Positions 40,156 through 48,786 of a DNA stretch of 64,000 nucleotides are shown here, one piece after another (position 1 is the first letter of the stretch; the number at the start of each line of letters is the position of its first letter). Origin of the DNA: JBKQVT01 sp052139835 (GTDB lineage: Bacteria; Planctomycetota; Planctomycetia; Pirellulales; Thermoguttaceae). The position numbers and the translations under genes are program-made. Below the pieces are notes generated by a model. That model was not told the DNA's origin, searched no databases, and saw only the letters and a list, made by a program, of their open reading frames with translations. The stretch lies in the NCBI GenBank assembly GCA_052139835.1, contig JBKQVT010000150.1, positions 6,871 to 70,870 of the forward strand, written 5' to 3'.

Positions 40156-41388
40156 ATGCCCGAGAGCGATCTGTTATCCGCCGTCATCGAGGCTCCGCCG
40201 GGGATTGCATTCGCCCCGGGCGCCGAGGCGGGCCCGCAAGCCCCGGCGCTACCCGACGGACTTTTTGGCGCGCTGAACGAGGCGGCCAAGATCATGATCG
40301 TGGACGACGAGGCGCTGAACATTCGCGTGGTTCAGCGGCATCTGGAGCGTGCCGGGTATCGCAATTTTGTGACCAGCGACGATCCCCGGCCGGTCGTGGA
40401 CATGGTCGTCAAGGAGATGCCGGATGTCATTCTCCTGGACGTGATGATGCCCGAGGTCAGCGGACTGGAGATCCTGCGGCGCGTCCGCGAGGACAAGCGG
40501 CTGGCGTATATTCCCACCTTGGTGTGCACGGCCTTCGACAACGTGCAGGTGAAGCTCGAAGCGTTGGAGCTGGGGGCGACGGATTTCCTGACCAAGCCGA
40601 TCAACGCCGCGGAGTTGGTGGTGCGGGTGCGCAACGCCCTGGTGGTCAAGGCGCACCACGACCATCTGAAGAACTACGCCCGCGAGTTGGCCGAACAGGT
40701 CCGGCACCGGACTGCCGAGTTGGCCGCTTCGCGGCTGGAGCTGATTCACTGTTTGGCCCGCGCGGCGGAATATCGCGACAACGAGACGGGGCGGCACGTG
40801 ATCCGCGTGGGCCGCTACGCGGAGATCATCGCCCGCCGCATGGGCCTGGATCCGCAGTTCGTCGAGCTCATCGAGCACGCCGCTCCCCTTCACGACATGG
40901 GCAAGGTCGGCATCCCCGACATGATCTTGCTGAAACCGGGCACGCTTTCCCCGGATGAGTTCGAGTTGATGAAGCGGCATTGCATCTACGGCAAGCGCAC
41001 CTTCGAGCCCATGTCTCGCGATGAGTGGCGGATGTTCAAGTCGCACACGTTCCTCGGCGAGATGATCATGGACGTGCGCAGCTCGCCGATCATCACCATG
41101 GCCGCCAAGATCGCCTTGACGCATCACGAGAGATGGGACGGCAACGGGTATCCGATGGGGCTTTCCGGGGAGGACATCCCCCTGGCGGGCCGCATCACCG
41201 CCGTGGCCGACGTGTTCGACGCCCTGAGCAGCAAACGCCCCTACAAGCCGGCCTTTCCCCTGGAGCGCTGCTTCGCCATCATGGAGGAAGGGCGGGGCAC
41301 ACATTTCGACCCGAAGGTGCTCGACGCCTTTCTGGCCGCCCGCGAAGACATTGTCGAAATCCGCATGGAATACATCGACGTCGAGTAG
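40156..41388 (+). CDS. Response regulator with HD-GYP domain
   Basis: A 410-residue protein. ATG at 40156 chosen after GAGGGA. Receiver: VDDEALNIRV, LLDVMMPEVSG, TKPINA. HD-GYP domain: APLHDMGKVGIPD, THHERWDGNGYPMG, ADVFDALSSKRPYKPA, all key residues of the c-di-GMP phosphodiesterase family present. It is followed 21 bases later by a degenerate GGDEF-type gene on the same strand, so they form an operon. It is the second HD-GYP regulator in the window. Confidence 0.92.
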   Translation: MPESDLLSAVIEAPPGIAFAPGAEAGPQAPALPDGLFGALNEAAKIMIVDDEALNIRVVQRHLERAGYRNFVTSDDPRPVVDMVVKEMPDVILLDVMMPEVSGLEILRRVREDKRLAYIPTLVCTAFDNVQVKLEALELGATDFLTKPINAAELVVRVRNALVVKAHHDHLKNYARELAEQVRHRTAELAASRLELIHCLARAAEYRDNETGRHVIRVGRYAEIIARRMGLDPQFVELIEHAAPLHDMGKVGIPDMILLKPGTLSPDEFELMKRHCIYGKRTFEPMSRDEWRMFKSHTFLGEMIMDVRSSPIITMAAKIALTHHERWDGNGYPMGLSGEDIPLAGRITAVADVFDALSSKRPYKPAFPLERCFAIMEEGRGTHFDPKVLDAFLAAREDIVEIRMEYIDVE

Positions 41389-41409
41389 CGTGCCACAGGT
41401 GGATCGCGC

Positions 41410-42072
41410 ATGTCCGAGATGATTTCACTTGACGAGCCGACCCCGATGGTGGCCGCCGCCGCGCCCGCCGCGGCCACTTCCCCCCACTGCGCCGCGGCAA
41501 AGCCGGCACGAGCGCCGCGGCCCACATTGCCGGCGGGAGTCCCGATCGCCGCCGTCACCATCTGGAATCGCTCCGGCGATTTGCTCATGCACGAGTGCGA
41601 TCAGACGGCCTTCCGCCGCCAGGTCCAGCAACGCATCGCCCAGTGGAATCGCGGCGGGCCGGCCTTCTCGGTGATGCTGGTGCGCGTGGACCACTGCGTG
41701 GAACTGATCGCGACCCACGGCCCCAGCACCGTCGAGCTGGCGGTCCGCGCCACGCGGCTGTTCCTCAGCGCCAGGCTGCGGGAAATGGACGTCTTCGACC
41801 GCTACGACCAGGACTGTTTCGCCCTCCTGCTGCCGGCCGCCTCGCTGGACAATGCCGCGCTGCTGGCCCAGCGGGTGCGAAGCAACGCCACCGAGTGTCT
41901 GCTGCCGACCAAGCGCGGCGCGCTGGAGGTGACGCGGAGCCTGGGGATTGCCGAAGTGTCGGCGGGCGACGACGAGGCGCGCCTGCTGGGCCGGGCGGAA
42001 GCGGCCTTGCGGGCCGCCCCCTGCAACGGAGTATGCTGCCACGACGGCTCACGCCTAGTACTTAGAACTTAG
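41410..42072 (+). CDS. Degenerate GGDEF-domain protein
   Basis: A 220-residue protein with an Ala/Pro-rich N-terminal ~60 residues and a C-terminal GGDEF-like fold (FSVMLVRVDHCVELIATHGPSTVE... FDRYDQDCFALLLPAASLDNAALLAQRVR). The signature (S)GG(D/E)EF is replaced by YDQDCF, so it should not make c-di-GMP; it may bind GTP or c-di-GMP or pair with the HD-GYP protein upstream. The last residues LVLRT and the stop are encoded by an intergenic hairpin repeat. Confidence 0.75.
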   Translation: MSEMISLDEPTPMVAAAAPAAATSPHCAAAKPARAPRPTLPAGVPIAAVTIWNRSGDLLMHECDQTAFRRQVQQRIAQWNRGGPAFSVMLVRVDHCVELIATHGPSTVELAVRATRLFLSARLREMDVFDRYDQDCFALLLPAASLDNAALLAQRVRSNATECLLPTKRGALEVTRSLGIAEVSAGDDEARLLGRAEAALRAAPCNGVCCHDGSRLVLRT

Positions 42073-42131
42073 TGCTTAGGACTTAGAAGGCGGAGGGCCC
42101 GAGTGCTAAGTTCTAAGCACTAAGTTCTAAG
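42061..42131. repeat. CTTAGAACTTAGTGCTTAG inverted repeat between convergent genes
   Basis: CTTAGAACTTAGTGCTTAG at 42061-42079 pairs perfectly over 19 bp with 42113-42131; each arm is built from a 7-8-base unit (CTTAGAA/CTTAGTG). The stops of both convergent genes lie inside the arms (TAG at 42070-42072; TAG on the minus strand at 42129-42127). Confidence 0.75.
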
Positions 42132-42774
42132 CACTCTTTCGCAGGTGATGGACCCAGGCGGGCGGGACGTTCAGCCAGATGCCGTCGCGGCGGATCTCGC
42201 CGGCGGCGAGCAACTCGGCCAGCACCTGGCCGATGCCGCGCAAGCGGGCGCGCTCCGGTGCCCGGCTGAGCAACTGCTTCGCGCGCCGCAGGGCGATGTA
42301 CTCGAAGAAGGAGAGCGTGCCGCCCGGCTCCAGGAGGCCCGTCATCACCGCCAGGATTCGGCGCACGTCGTCGACGGCGAAGTTGTTCAGCGGCAGCCCC
42401 GAGACCACGAGGTGGTATTTCTGCCCGGCCGATAAGTCCTCCACGGGGCAATGGAGCACGCGGACGCGGTCGGCCACCGCCTGGAAGGCGGGCTCGGTCT
42501 GGAGCCGCCGCGCCAGGCAGGCGACGAAGCTTTCGTTCCGCTCGACCAGGTCCAGCCGGTCTTGCGGCCCCAGCACGTCCACGAGGCGTCGGGTGACCGC
42601 GCCGGTGCCGGGGCCAACTTCCAGGATCCGCCGCGGATGGTCGGCCGGTTCGGCGGCGAAGCGGGCCAGGGCCGCGGCCAGACGCCGCCCACTGGGCAAG
42701 ATCGCCCCGGTGGTGTGGAAGTTCCGGCGAAACTCCCGGAAGAACAAGCGGACGTCCGACAAGCGCGTGGCCAT
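42127..42774 (-). CDS. Class I SAM methyltransferase, PmtA/KsgA-like
   Basis: A 215-residue enzyme. The N-terminus RLFFREFRRNFHTTGAILPSGRRLA is typical of phospholipid N-methyltransferase/rRNA-dimethylase-like proteins, followed by motif I ILEVGPGTGAVTRRL, the acidic residue after strand 2 (LDLVERNESF) and the motif IV stretch HLVVSGLPLNNFA. The N-terminal signature suits PmtA-type lipid N-methylation; rRNA methylation is less likely. Lipid acceptor is inference. Single gene. Confidence 0.75.
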   Translation of the reverse strand: MATRLSDVRLFFREFRRNFHTTGAILPSGRRLAAALARFAAEPADHPRRILEVGPGTGAVTRRLVDVLGPQDRLDLVERNESFVACLARRLQTEPAFQAVADRVRVLHCPVEDLSAGQKYHLVVSGLPLNNFAVDDVRRILAVMTGLLEPGGTLSFFEYIALRRAKQLLSRAPERARLRGIGQVLAELLAAGEIRRDGIWLNVPPAWVHHLRKSA

Positions 42775-42840
42775 GGAAACCGCAGTCTAGCAGACGCGGC
42801 CCGGCGACTCCAGGCCCGCCGCAGCGCTATCCGCCGCCGC

Positions 42841-42979
42841 CGGCAGGGCTCAGTGGAGGAACTGCTCGGGCCACGGCTGTGTCAGCCGTGCCCTGAGCAC
42901 CCAAGTCTTCTCGACTTCAGCACGGCTGACACAGCCGTGGCACGCTCAGGATTACCGTTGGCGGCAGGGCTCAGTGGAG
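42841..42979. repeat. CACGGCTG repeat pair with flanking 18-bp direct repeats
   Basis: The 19-mer hairpin CACGGCTGTGTCAGCCGTG (42872-42890) is followed by its inverted copy (42921-42939), giving a long inverted repeat. The pair is flanked by an 18-base direct repeat (CGGCAGGGCTCAGTGGAG) at 42841-42858 and 42962-42979. The second is part of the 3' end of the DUF6666-like gene, including its stop. Confidence 0.65.
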
Positions 42980-44338
42980 CAACTCCTGGATGGCGAAGTT
43001 GCCGTTGTCGGCTACCGGCAGCGCGGGGGCGAAGCGGTACTGCGCGCAACGATGGGCCCCGCCGGGGACGAATTCCAGGCCGAACATCACGTTCCACATC
43101 TCATCGAACTGTCCGTTGAGGCCGCCGGCCCGCGGCATGACATAGCTGAACTGGCCGATCAGGGACAAGCGGGCGGCGATGGGGATGCGGGCATCGCCGC
43201 CGAAGACGAAGTTGGAGGGCATCTGCGCCACCCCCACCCAGGCCGTCGTGGTCGCCCCGCTGCACCAGTTGTGCTTCCAGTACATGTTCCCCTGCGCCAT
43301 CGGCCGGAAGTCCACGGTCGTGAAGGGCTGGTCCGGGCCCGGCGCGACGGTGGCGGAGTAGCCGTGGTCGGGCATGGCGGCCCACAGGCCCGTCTCGTTC
43401 CAGGGCCCCCACTCGATTCCCAATTTCACCCGCCACTGGGCGAAGTGGAACTTCTCATAATAGTCGTCCTGGAGCCAGTCATGGGCAAATCCCCACAAAA
43501 GGGTATGTCCATGAAACGGCATGCGCTGGAAGAGCCCCAGGGTGGTAAACATCTGGTTGCGGACGTCGCTGGTGCCCTGGTCGATGTTCGAGGCGCTGAA
43601 CGAGCCTTGCCAATCGGTCACTGTGGCGTTCATGCCGGCCTGCACGCCGATTCCCCACTGGTAACTCAACGGAATGCCGACGTTGAAGCCGAAGTCGACG
43701 CCGAAATTGCCGTTGGGGACAAACAGGTCGATGGGGCCCTTGAAAGCGTCGACCGCGGTGAAGAAGCTGGCGTTGCTCCAGGTTTGGTGCCAGACGGACT
43801 GCAGGTTGTCTTTCAGAGAGCCTTCACCGCCGAGCAGACCGGCTTCGTAATCGTTGAACATCGCCTCGCCGTCCATGAATTGGGCCGTCTCTTGCCCAGG
43901 GGCCACCGGCTGAAACGGGCTTTCCAGCAGCGGGCCCGGCGACTCGCCCGGCTTGGGAGCGATGGCCGGTTCCGCGGGGACTGGCGGGCTGTCGGGGGTC
44001 GTCGAATAAGCGGTGAGTTTGGCTTGCGCTCCGTCCGCGTGGCCGCCCGTGCCCGCAGCCGGGGCAGACTGGCCCTTCGACGCCAGGCGATCCATCGTCC
44101 GCTCCAGCCCCTGCACGTCTTCCGGCGGCAGGATTTCCTTGGCGTGCATGAGGATTCGGTATTGATCCATCCTGGTCAATTCGCCATGTGCCAATGCCGC
44201 GGCCAATTCCAGCTTGATCGTTTCGCGGGCGGCTGTGAGTTGGCCGCCGCAGATTTCCTGGGCCCGCGCAACATGCCCGGCGGCGTGGCTCAGGAAGACG
44301 ACCAAGAGGACCGCAGTCCCCAGATGCAGACGACGCAT
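42971..44338 (-). CDS. DUF6666-like outer-membrane protein
   Basis: A 455-residue exported protein. ATG at 44338; signal peptide (RRLHLGTAVLLVVFLSHAAGHVARAQ). A helical segment with Ala/Pro-rich linker (~residues 30-150) precedes a barrel-like domain of alternating aromatic strands (VDFGFNVGIPLSYQWGIGVQAGMN, HTLLWGFAHDWLQDDYYEKF, WNVMFGLEFVPGGAH). DUF6666 members are planctomycete surface proteins of unknown function. Assigned by pattern; moderate confidence. Confidence 0.7.
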   Translation of the reverse strand: MRRLHLGTAVLLVVFLSHAAGHVARAQEICGGQLTAARETIKLELAAALAHGELTRMDQYRILMHAKEILPPEDVQGLERTMDRLASKGQSAPAAGTGGHADGAQAKLTAYSTTPDSPPVPAEPAIAPKPGESPGPLLESPFQPVAPGQETAQFMDGEAMFNDYEAGLLGGEGSLKDNLQSVWHQTWSNASFFTAVDAFKGPIDLFVPNGNFGVDFGFNVGIPLSYQWGIGVQAGMNATVTDWQGSFSASNIDQGTSDVRNQMFTTLGLFQRMPFHGHTLLWGFAHDWLQDDYYEKFHFAQWRVKLGIEWGPWNETGLWAAMPDHGYSATVAPGPDQPFTTVDFRPMAQGNMYWKHNWCSGATTTAWVGVAQMPSNFVFGGDARIPIAARLSLIGQFSYVMPRAGGLNGQFDEMWNVMFGLEFVPGGAHRCAQYRFAPALPVADNGNFAIQELLH

Positions 44339-44805
44339 GAGAGAGTCCCCCCCTCCGTGATAGACATGGCCCGGGGCTGACCAATCGGTCCGCGCCGGCC
44401 CTTGCACCCGTTATGATCGCTACAGGTAGGATACTCATCGGAACTGATACATTCGGAACTTAAGGTACATCTCGCCCAATCGGAACGTTTTACCGCCCAT
44501 ATGCTACCTAACATCCCTATGTTATGCATTTTAACTCAAAGGTGTTGGGTGGGCATGGCCCACCAATTGCGGTCGATTTGGTGGGCCATGCCCACCGTAC
44601 TGGCCCATCTTTCGCCTCGTCCGCTTGCCACTGCCACGCATCCGCGGGGATAACCCCCGCGGCTCGCCTCCCCGCCGAATTCCTTTCCGCCCTCCGCCGT
44701 CTGCCTTCCGCCTTACCTCCCCGGGGAATCCCGCTACAATGGAGAATCTGCGGGCAGCAGCGGCCCGCTTTCCGCGACAGATAAGGCAACTGCCAAGGTG
44801 AGGGG
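44339..44805. other. Divergent intergenic region with GGTGGGC hairpin
   Basis: It holds the hairpin at 44548-44596, a pyrimidine tract CCGCCCTCCGCCGTCTGCCTTCCGCC at ~44690-44716, and a -10-like TACAAT at 44735-44740 upstream of glgC without a clear -35. No gene seen. Confidence 0.5.
44548..44596. repeat. GGTGGGCATGGCCCACC hairpin, copy 1
   Basis: GGTGGGCATGGCCCACCAA pairs with TTGGTGGGCCATGCCCACC (stem of about 19 bp) around a short loop. The same core recurs at 48638-48688. Confidence 0.7.
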
Positions 44806-46092
44806 ATGGAGAACGTTGTCACACTGGTGCTGGGGGGTGGTCAGGGGACGCGGCTCTATCCCCTGACGAAGTATCGCTCCAAGCCGGCTGTTCCCGTGGC
44901 CGGCAAGTACCGGCTGATCGATATCCCGCTGTCGAACTGCATCAACAGCGGCTTGAACCACGTCTACGTGCTGACGCAATTCAACTCGACGAGCTTGCAC
45001 CGCCATATCCGCAGCACGTACATCTTCGATTCCTTCAGCCGCGGCTTCGTGGAGATCCTGGCGGCGCAACAGACCTTGGACAACGCCAACTGGTATCAAG
45101 GCACCGCCGACGCCGTGCGGCAGAACCTCCGCCACATCGAGCAGCCCGAGGTCCGCTACATCCTGGTCCTCTCGGGCGATCAGCTCTACCGCATGAACTA
45201 TCAGCACCTGATCGAGGCGCACCGCCGCAGCGGCGCCGACGTGACGATCGCGGCCGTGCCGGTGGCCGCCGAGGCGGCCTCCTCGATGGGGATTATGCGG
45301 CTGGACGATTCCGGCCGCGTGGTGGGCTTTCTCGAGAAGCCGCAAACCAAGGAGGACCTCGACCTCGTGCGCACCGATCCCGCCTGGTTGGACGCCCACG
45401 GCATCGCCAGCCGCGGCCGCGACTGCCTGGCCAACATGGGCATCTACCTGTTCAATCGCGAGACGCTGCTGGAGGCCCTGGAGAAGACCGATTACCGCGA
45501 CTTCGGCAAGGAGGTCTTTCCGGCCTCGATGCGGACCCATCGCGTGCAGGTCTACCTGTTCGACGATTACTGGGAAGACATTGGCACGATTCGCTCGTTT
45601 TACGAGGCCAACCTGGAATTGACCGCGCCGGCGCCGCGTTTCGACCTCTCGGTGGCCGACGCGCCGATCTACAGCCGGGCCCGCTCCTTGCCGCCCTCGT
45701 GGATCGACCGGGCCACGATCCGCCGCAGCCTGGTGGCCGACGGTTGCCGCATCGAAGAGGGCGCGGTGATCGAGAACAGCATCGTGGGGCTGCGCTGCCT
45801 GATCGGCCGCAACGCGGTCATCCGCAACTCGATCCTGATGGGCAACGACTTCTACGAGGCGCCGGACGAGATTGCGGCGGGCAAGAGCAACGGCCGGCCG
45901 CCGCTGGGCGTCGGCTGCGGCACGCACATCGAAGGGGCGATCATCGACAAGAACTGCCGCATCGGCCGCGAGGTGCGGATCGCCAACGCCGGCGGCGTGG
46001 ACTTCACCGAGGAGACGCCGTACGGGATGATCCGCGACGGCATCGTGGTGATTCCCAAGGGGGCCACGCTGCCCAACGGCTTTTCCTTGTGA
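44806..46092 (+). CDS. glgC: Glucose-1-phosphate adenylyltransferase
   Basis: Makes ADP-glucose from glucose-1-phosphate and ATP for glycogen. 428 residues, normal length. Nucleotide-binding start LVLGGGQGTRLYPLTKYRSKPAVPVAGKYRLID, substrate loop VLSGDQLYRMNY, GFLEKP and a C-terminal left-handed beta-helix region (ENSIVGLRCLIGRNAVIRNSILMGND) are all present. The ribosome site GGTGAGGGG precedes the ATG. Other glg genes are not adjacent. Confidence 0.95.
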   Translation: MENVVTLVLGGGQGTRLYPLTKYRSKPAVPVAGKYRLIDIPLSNCINSGLNHVYVLTQFNSTSLHRHIRSTYIFDSFSRGFVEILAAQQTLDNANWYQGTADAVRQNLRHIEQPEVRYILVLSGDQLYRMNYQHLIEAHRRSGADVTIAAVPVAAEAASSMGIMRLDDSGRVVGFLEKPQTKEDLDLVRTDPAWLDAHGIASRGRDCLANMGIYLFNRETLLEALEKTDYRDFGKEVFPASMRTHRVQVYLFDDYWEDIGTIRSFYEANLELTAPAPRFDLSVADAPIYSRARSLPPSWIDRATIRRSLVADGCRIEEGAVIENSIVGLRCLIGRNAVIRNSILMGNDFYEAPDEIAAGKSNGRPPLGVGCGTHIEGAIIDKNCRIGREVRIANAGGVDFTEETPYGMIRDGIVVIPKGATLPNGFSL

Positions 46093-46101
46093 CGCCGCCG
46101 C

Positions 46102-47193
46102 TCACTGGGCCTCTTCCAGGTCGATTTTCAGGCTGTTGAGCATCCTCTTGAAGACGGGCAGGGCCTTGGCCCACCCCGGCGAGCTGGCGTTGCAGAGGAT
46201 CAGGTAGCCCTGCGTCTTTCCCGGGACGATGACGTGCCACTGGCGTGCCGTCTTGTCGGTCTTGGAGGAGGTGAGATCGAATGTTACCGACAGCGCCGGC
46301 AACTTTCCGGCGAACATCCGAATGCCCTCGACGTTCGAGATCGTCAGTCCCGCCTGGGCGTATGTCTTCTCGAAAGCCTGGACGTATCCCTTGGCGAATT
46401 TTTTGGCGAAGTCCGGGTCCTTGTCGTCCATGGGCAGCTTTTGCGGCGTAACCATGACGGCCAAATTCGGGTTAATCCCGCCCTGGTCCGGCGGTCCGAC
46501 GAGGAAGGCGGCCGGTTTTTGGGAGCTGGGCCAGTGCGCCAATCGCTCGGCGGACGCGACGGCCCAGCCCTCGGGATACCTCAGCGAGAAGCCCTTGGGC
46601 GAAGTCAGCAGCCCGCCCTTGAAAGGGTTGATGTCCACACGCAGGCTCTTGACCACGGCGGCAAACGAGGGAACCACCTTGGCCCATTGCGATTTCAAGG
46701 CCATGCAACCGACCTTGTACGTCTCCGTCCTTCCCGGAACAAAAACCAGCCAGACGCGCGCGGGCTCATCGGTCCCCGGTATGGAACCCTCCAGCGCGAT
46801 GGATATCGATTCGATTTTGCCGACTTTCATCTGCGTGGTCTTGACGGCCCGCATCTTGCATCCCGCGCGCTCCAGTCCGCCCTCCATTTCGGTCACCAGT
46901 TGCTTGATGAACTGATCGTCCAACGACATGGGCATCGGCACCACGGTGACACAAACGTTCGGGGTGAATATCTTCTCCTTGGGCGCACGGATGGTTGCCG
47001 CCGGGGCCGCCGCGCCAGGGGCGCTCTCTTTCATTTTGGCGGCCCGCGCCGCCAACTCTTCCGGCGTCGCCGCCGTCCAATCGTCCGGATACGTCAGCTT
47101 GAAATTCTTCGGACTGGTGAAGTCCTTGGCGCGGGCCGGGGCAGTGGCGAGAAGAACCGAGAGCACCAGGAGACATGCTGCGGGACGACGCAT
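46102..47193 (-). CDS. Exported protein with two DcrB/PsbP-like repeats
   Basis: A 363-residue exported protein with signal peptide (RRPAACLLVLSVLLATAPARA). Two similar halves each start with a 'S-P-K-x-F-x-L-x-Y-P-x-x-W' motif: SPKNFKLTYPDDW near residue 27 and SPKGFSLRYPEGW near residue 198, followed by similar strand orders and ending in LVVKSLRVD and MLNSLKID. The pattern resembles the PsbP/DcrB-type fold, here duplicated. Role unknown; convergent with glgC, with a 9-base gap. Confidence 0.65.
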   Translation of the reverse strand: MRRPAACLLVLSVLLATAPARAKDFTSPKNFKLTYPDDWTAATPEELAARAAKMKESAPGAAAPAATIRAPKEKIFTPNVCVTVVPMPMSLDDQFIKQLVTEMEGGLERAGCKMRAVKTTQMKVGKIESISIALEGSIPGTDEPARVWLVFVPGRTETYKVGCMALKSQWAKVVPSFAAVVKSLRVDINPFKGGLLTSPKGFSLRYPEGWAVASAERLAHWPSSQKPAAFLVGPPDQGGINPNLAVMVTPQKLPMDDKDPDFAKKFAKGYVQAFEKTYAQAGLTISNVEGIRMFAGKLPALSVTFDLTSSKTDKTARQWHVIVPGKTQGYLILCNASSPGWAKALPVFKRMLNSLKIDLEEAQ

Positions 47194-47318
47194 GGAACGC
47201 CTTTCTGAAGTTCTTGGCCCCCTGCCCTCCGCTGCGACCGCCGCGCCGGAGGGAAGCCAGCGTACGCTGCTCAGTATATTCAGGGCGGAGCCGCATCACA
47301 AGCATTTCGCGGCCTGCG

Positions 47319-47389
<71 letters not shown>

Positions 47390-47783
47390 GTGCGCAGCAT
47401 GGTCGTGGCACCCACGAGCGTCTCCACGTGCACCTTTCCTGGGCGGCCGCGGGGGGACTTTGCCGATTTCGCTGTTTGGAGGGTTTAGCTGGAGTTTGCC
47501 GCCGCAGTGGTCGATAAACCGTCTTCGGCGTTGCCGCGCGGAGTTATTCTGCGCCCGGAGCAGCCCGACGGGCTGTGCCGAGGGAACAGCGATTATCTCC
47601 GTTAGTCCTTATTAGATAAAGACTTACGAAGAAAGGCCGCCGCCGCGATGCCGCACGATTTGGCTAAGCTCTTTGACAATAGGAACTTAGGGCCGATTGG
47701 CCCCCTTTACGCCCACGGGCCCGACTGGTAGGATGCCAATCAGGCTTAGTCGAGGCCGCAGGCCGCTCCGCGGCCGATTGACC

Positions 47784-47812
47784 TTGACTCTAGTCGTTAC
47801 AGGGCCTACACT
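47784..47812 (+). promoter_or_regulatory. Predicted promoter of the HU gene
   Basis: TTGACT (47784-47789), 17 bases, TACACT (47807-47812): near-consensus. Start of transcription would be ~47819, leaving a leader of about 75 bases before the GTG at 47896. Confidence 0.65.
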
Positions 47813-47895
47813 TGGAGCGTGAACTGGCGGCGCGGCAGAAAACATTTGCCCACCAACTTCGCCGTGGCGACCCCATCTCACAGGAGACCTCAGCC

Positions 47896-48300
47896 GTGAC
47901 CAAGAAAGAGATCGTCCGCACGATTTCCGAAGAGATCGGGTTGACCCAGTTGCAGACCAAGGAAATTGTCCAAAAGACGTTCAACGCGATCGTCGAAGCC
48001 TTGGTGGAGGAGCGTCGCATCGAGCTGCGGAATTTTGGCGTTTTCGAGGTCAAGCGGCGGGCGCCCCGCAAGGCGCGGAACCCGCGGACCGGCGACAAGG
48101 TCTTCGTGCCGGAGAAGTTTGTCGTCACGTTCAAGCCCGGCAAGGAAATGGAAGAACGCGTTCGCCAGTTGGAAATTCAGGCCGCGGCCGCCGCCAAGAC
48201 GGGACGGACGAAGACCGCCCCCGCCGATGGCGCGGCACGTTCGCGCGGGGAGCCCCTGGGCGCCTCGACGGCCTACGGCCCGCCGCCCGCGGGGTCCTAA
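47896..48300 (+). CDS. HU/IHF-family DNA-binding protein
   Basis: A 134-residue nucleoid protein. GTG start at 47896, nine bases after AGGAG. The HU fold spans residues 1-~92: TKKEIVRTISEEIGLTQLQTKEIVQKTFNAIVEAL, ELRNFGVFEVKRRAPRKARNPRTGDKV, VVTFKPGKEM. The DNA-arm Pro (RNPRTG) is present. The last ~40 residues are an Ala/Pro-rich tail with a few basic residues, longer than in standard HU. The small lipoprotein gene lies 103 bases downstream. Confidence 0.92.
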   Translation: MTKKEIVRTISEEIGLTQLQTKEIVQKTFNAIVEALVEERRIELRNFGVFEVKRRAPRKARNPRTGDKVFVPEKFVVTFKPGKEMEERVRQLEIQAAAAAKTGRTKTAPADGAARSRGEPLGASTAYGPPPAGS

Positions 48301-48403
48301 TCCTCGCTGCGGCCGCTTTCGGCCCCCCTAGTGCCTCTTTTCTCGTCCCCCTTTTCTCATCAAGACACTTTTCGTTACGCTCTGTCTCACGGAGGAGATT
48401 CGT

Positions 48404-48622
48404 ATGCGCCTCGCACTTTTCGTTGCCGCGCTCGGTCTGCTCATCAGCACGACCATCGGGTGCGTCATCCCCGGTTACTCTGCCGATCCGGCCCGGCGGA
48501 CGCAGGAATTGATTTACACGTCGGAGAACCTGCGTCTGGCCTTGGACGAATGGGAGCGGTTCTGGTTGCTTGACCAGCCCGACCACATGACGCCCTACCG
48601 GACTCACGGCGGCATCCTCTAA
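48404..48622 (+). CDS. Small lipoprotein downstream of HU
   Basis: A 72-residue protein: ATG with GGAGGAG site, lipoprotein signal (RLALFVAALGLLISTTIGC; Cys ~residue 20) and a short helical domain with ARRTQELIYTSENLRLALDEWERFWLLDQPDHMTPYRTHGGIL. Small conserved proteins of this sort follow HU in related genomes (from memory, not checked). Too short for other inference. Confidence 0.75.
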   Translation: MRLALFVAALGLLISTTIGCVIPGYSADPARRTQELIYTSENLRLALDEWERFWLLDQPDHMTPYRTHGGIL

Positions 48623-48637
48623 GCAGCATCCGGCTGG

Positions 48638-48688
48638 TAGGGTGGGCATGGCCCACCGGATCCCCGGCGGTGGGCCATGCCCACCCTA
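48638..48688. repeat. GGTGGGCATGGCCCACC hairpin, copy 2
   Basis: A perfect 21-bp stem (48638-48658 with 48668-48688) around a 9-base loop. It lies between the lipoprotein gene and the pyrD promoter, where it could also act as a terminator, though no T-run follows. Confidence 0.75.
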
Positions 48689-48723
48689 CATGCTGCGCCC
48701 TGCGCGCAGCCGGCCTGGGTAAA

Positions 48724-48753
48724 TTGACAGGCCCCGCGCCCGGCCGTTACACT
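48724..48753 (+). promoter_or_regulatory. Predicted promoter of pyrD
   Basis: TTGACA (48724-48729), 18 bases, TACACT (48748-48753). Transcription would begin ~48760, 27 bases before the GTG start at 48787, supporting that start over upstream codons. Confidence 0.7.
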
Positions 48754-48786
48754 GGTGGTTTCCTCCACCACCGGTTCTTAGCCGCC

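Noticed and set aside
44735..44740. TACAAT as the -10 of a glgC promoter
   Set aside because: No acceptable -35 at 16-18 bases; not called as a promoter.
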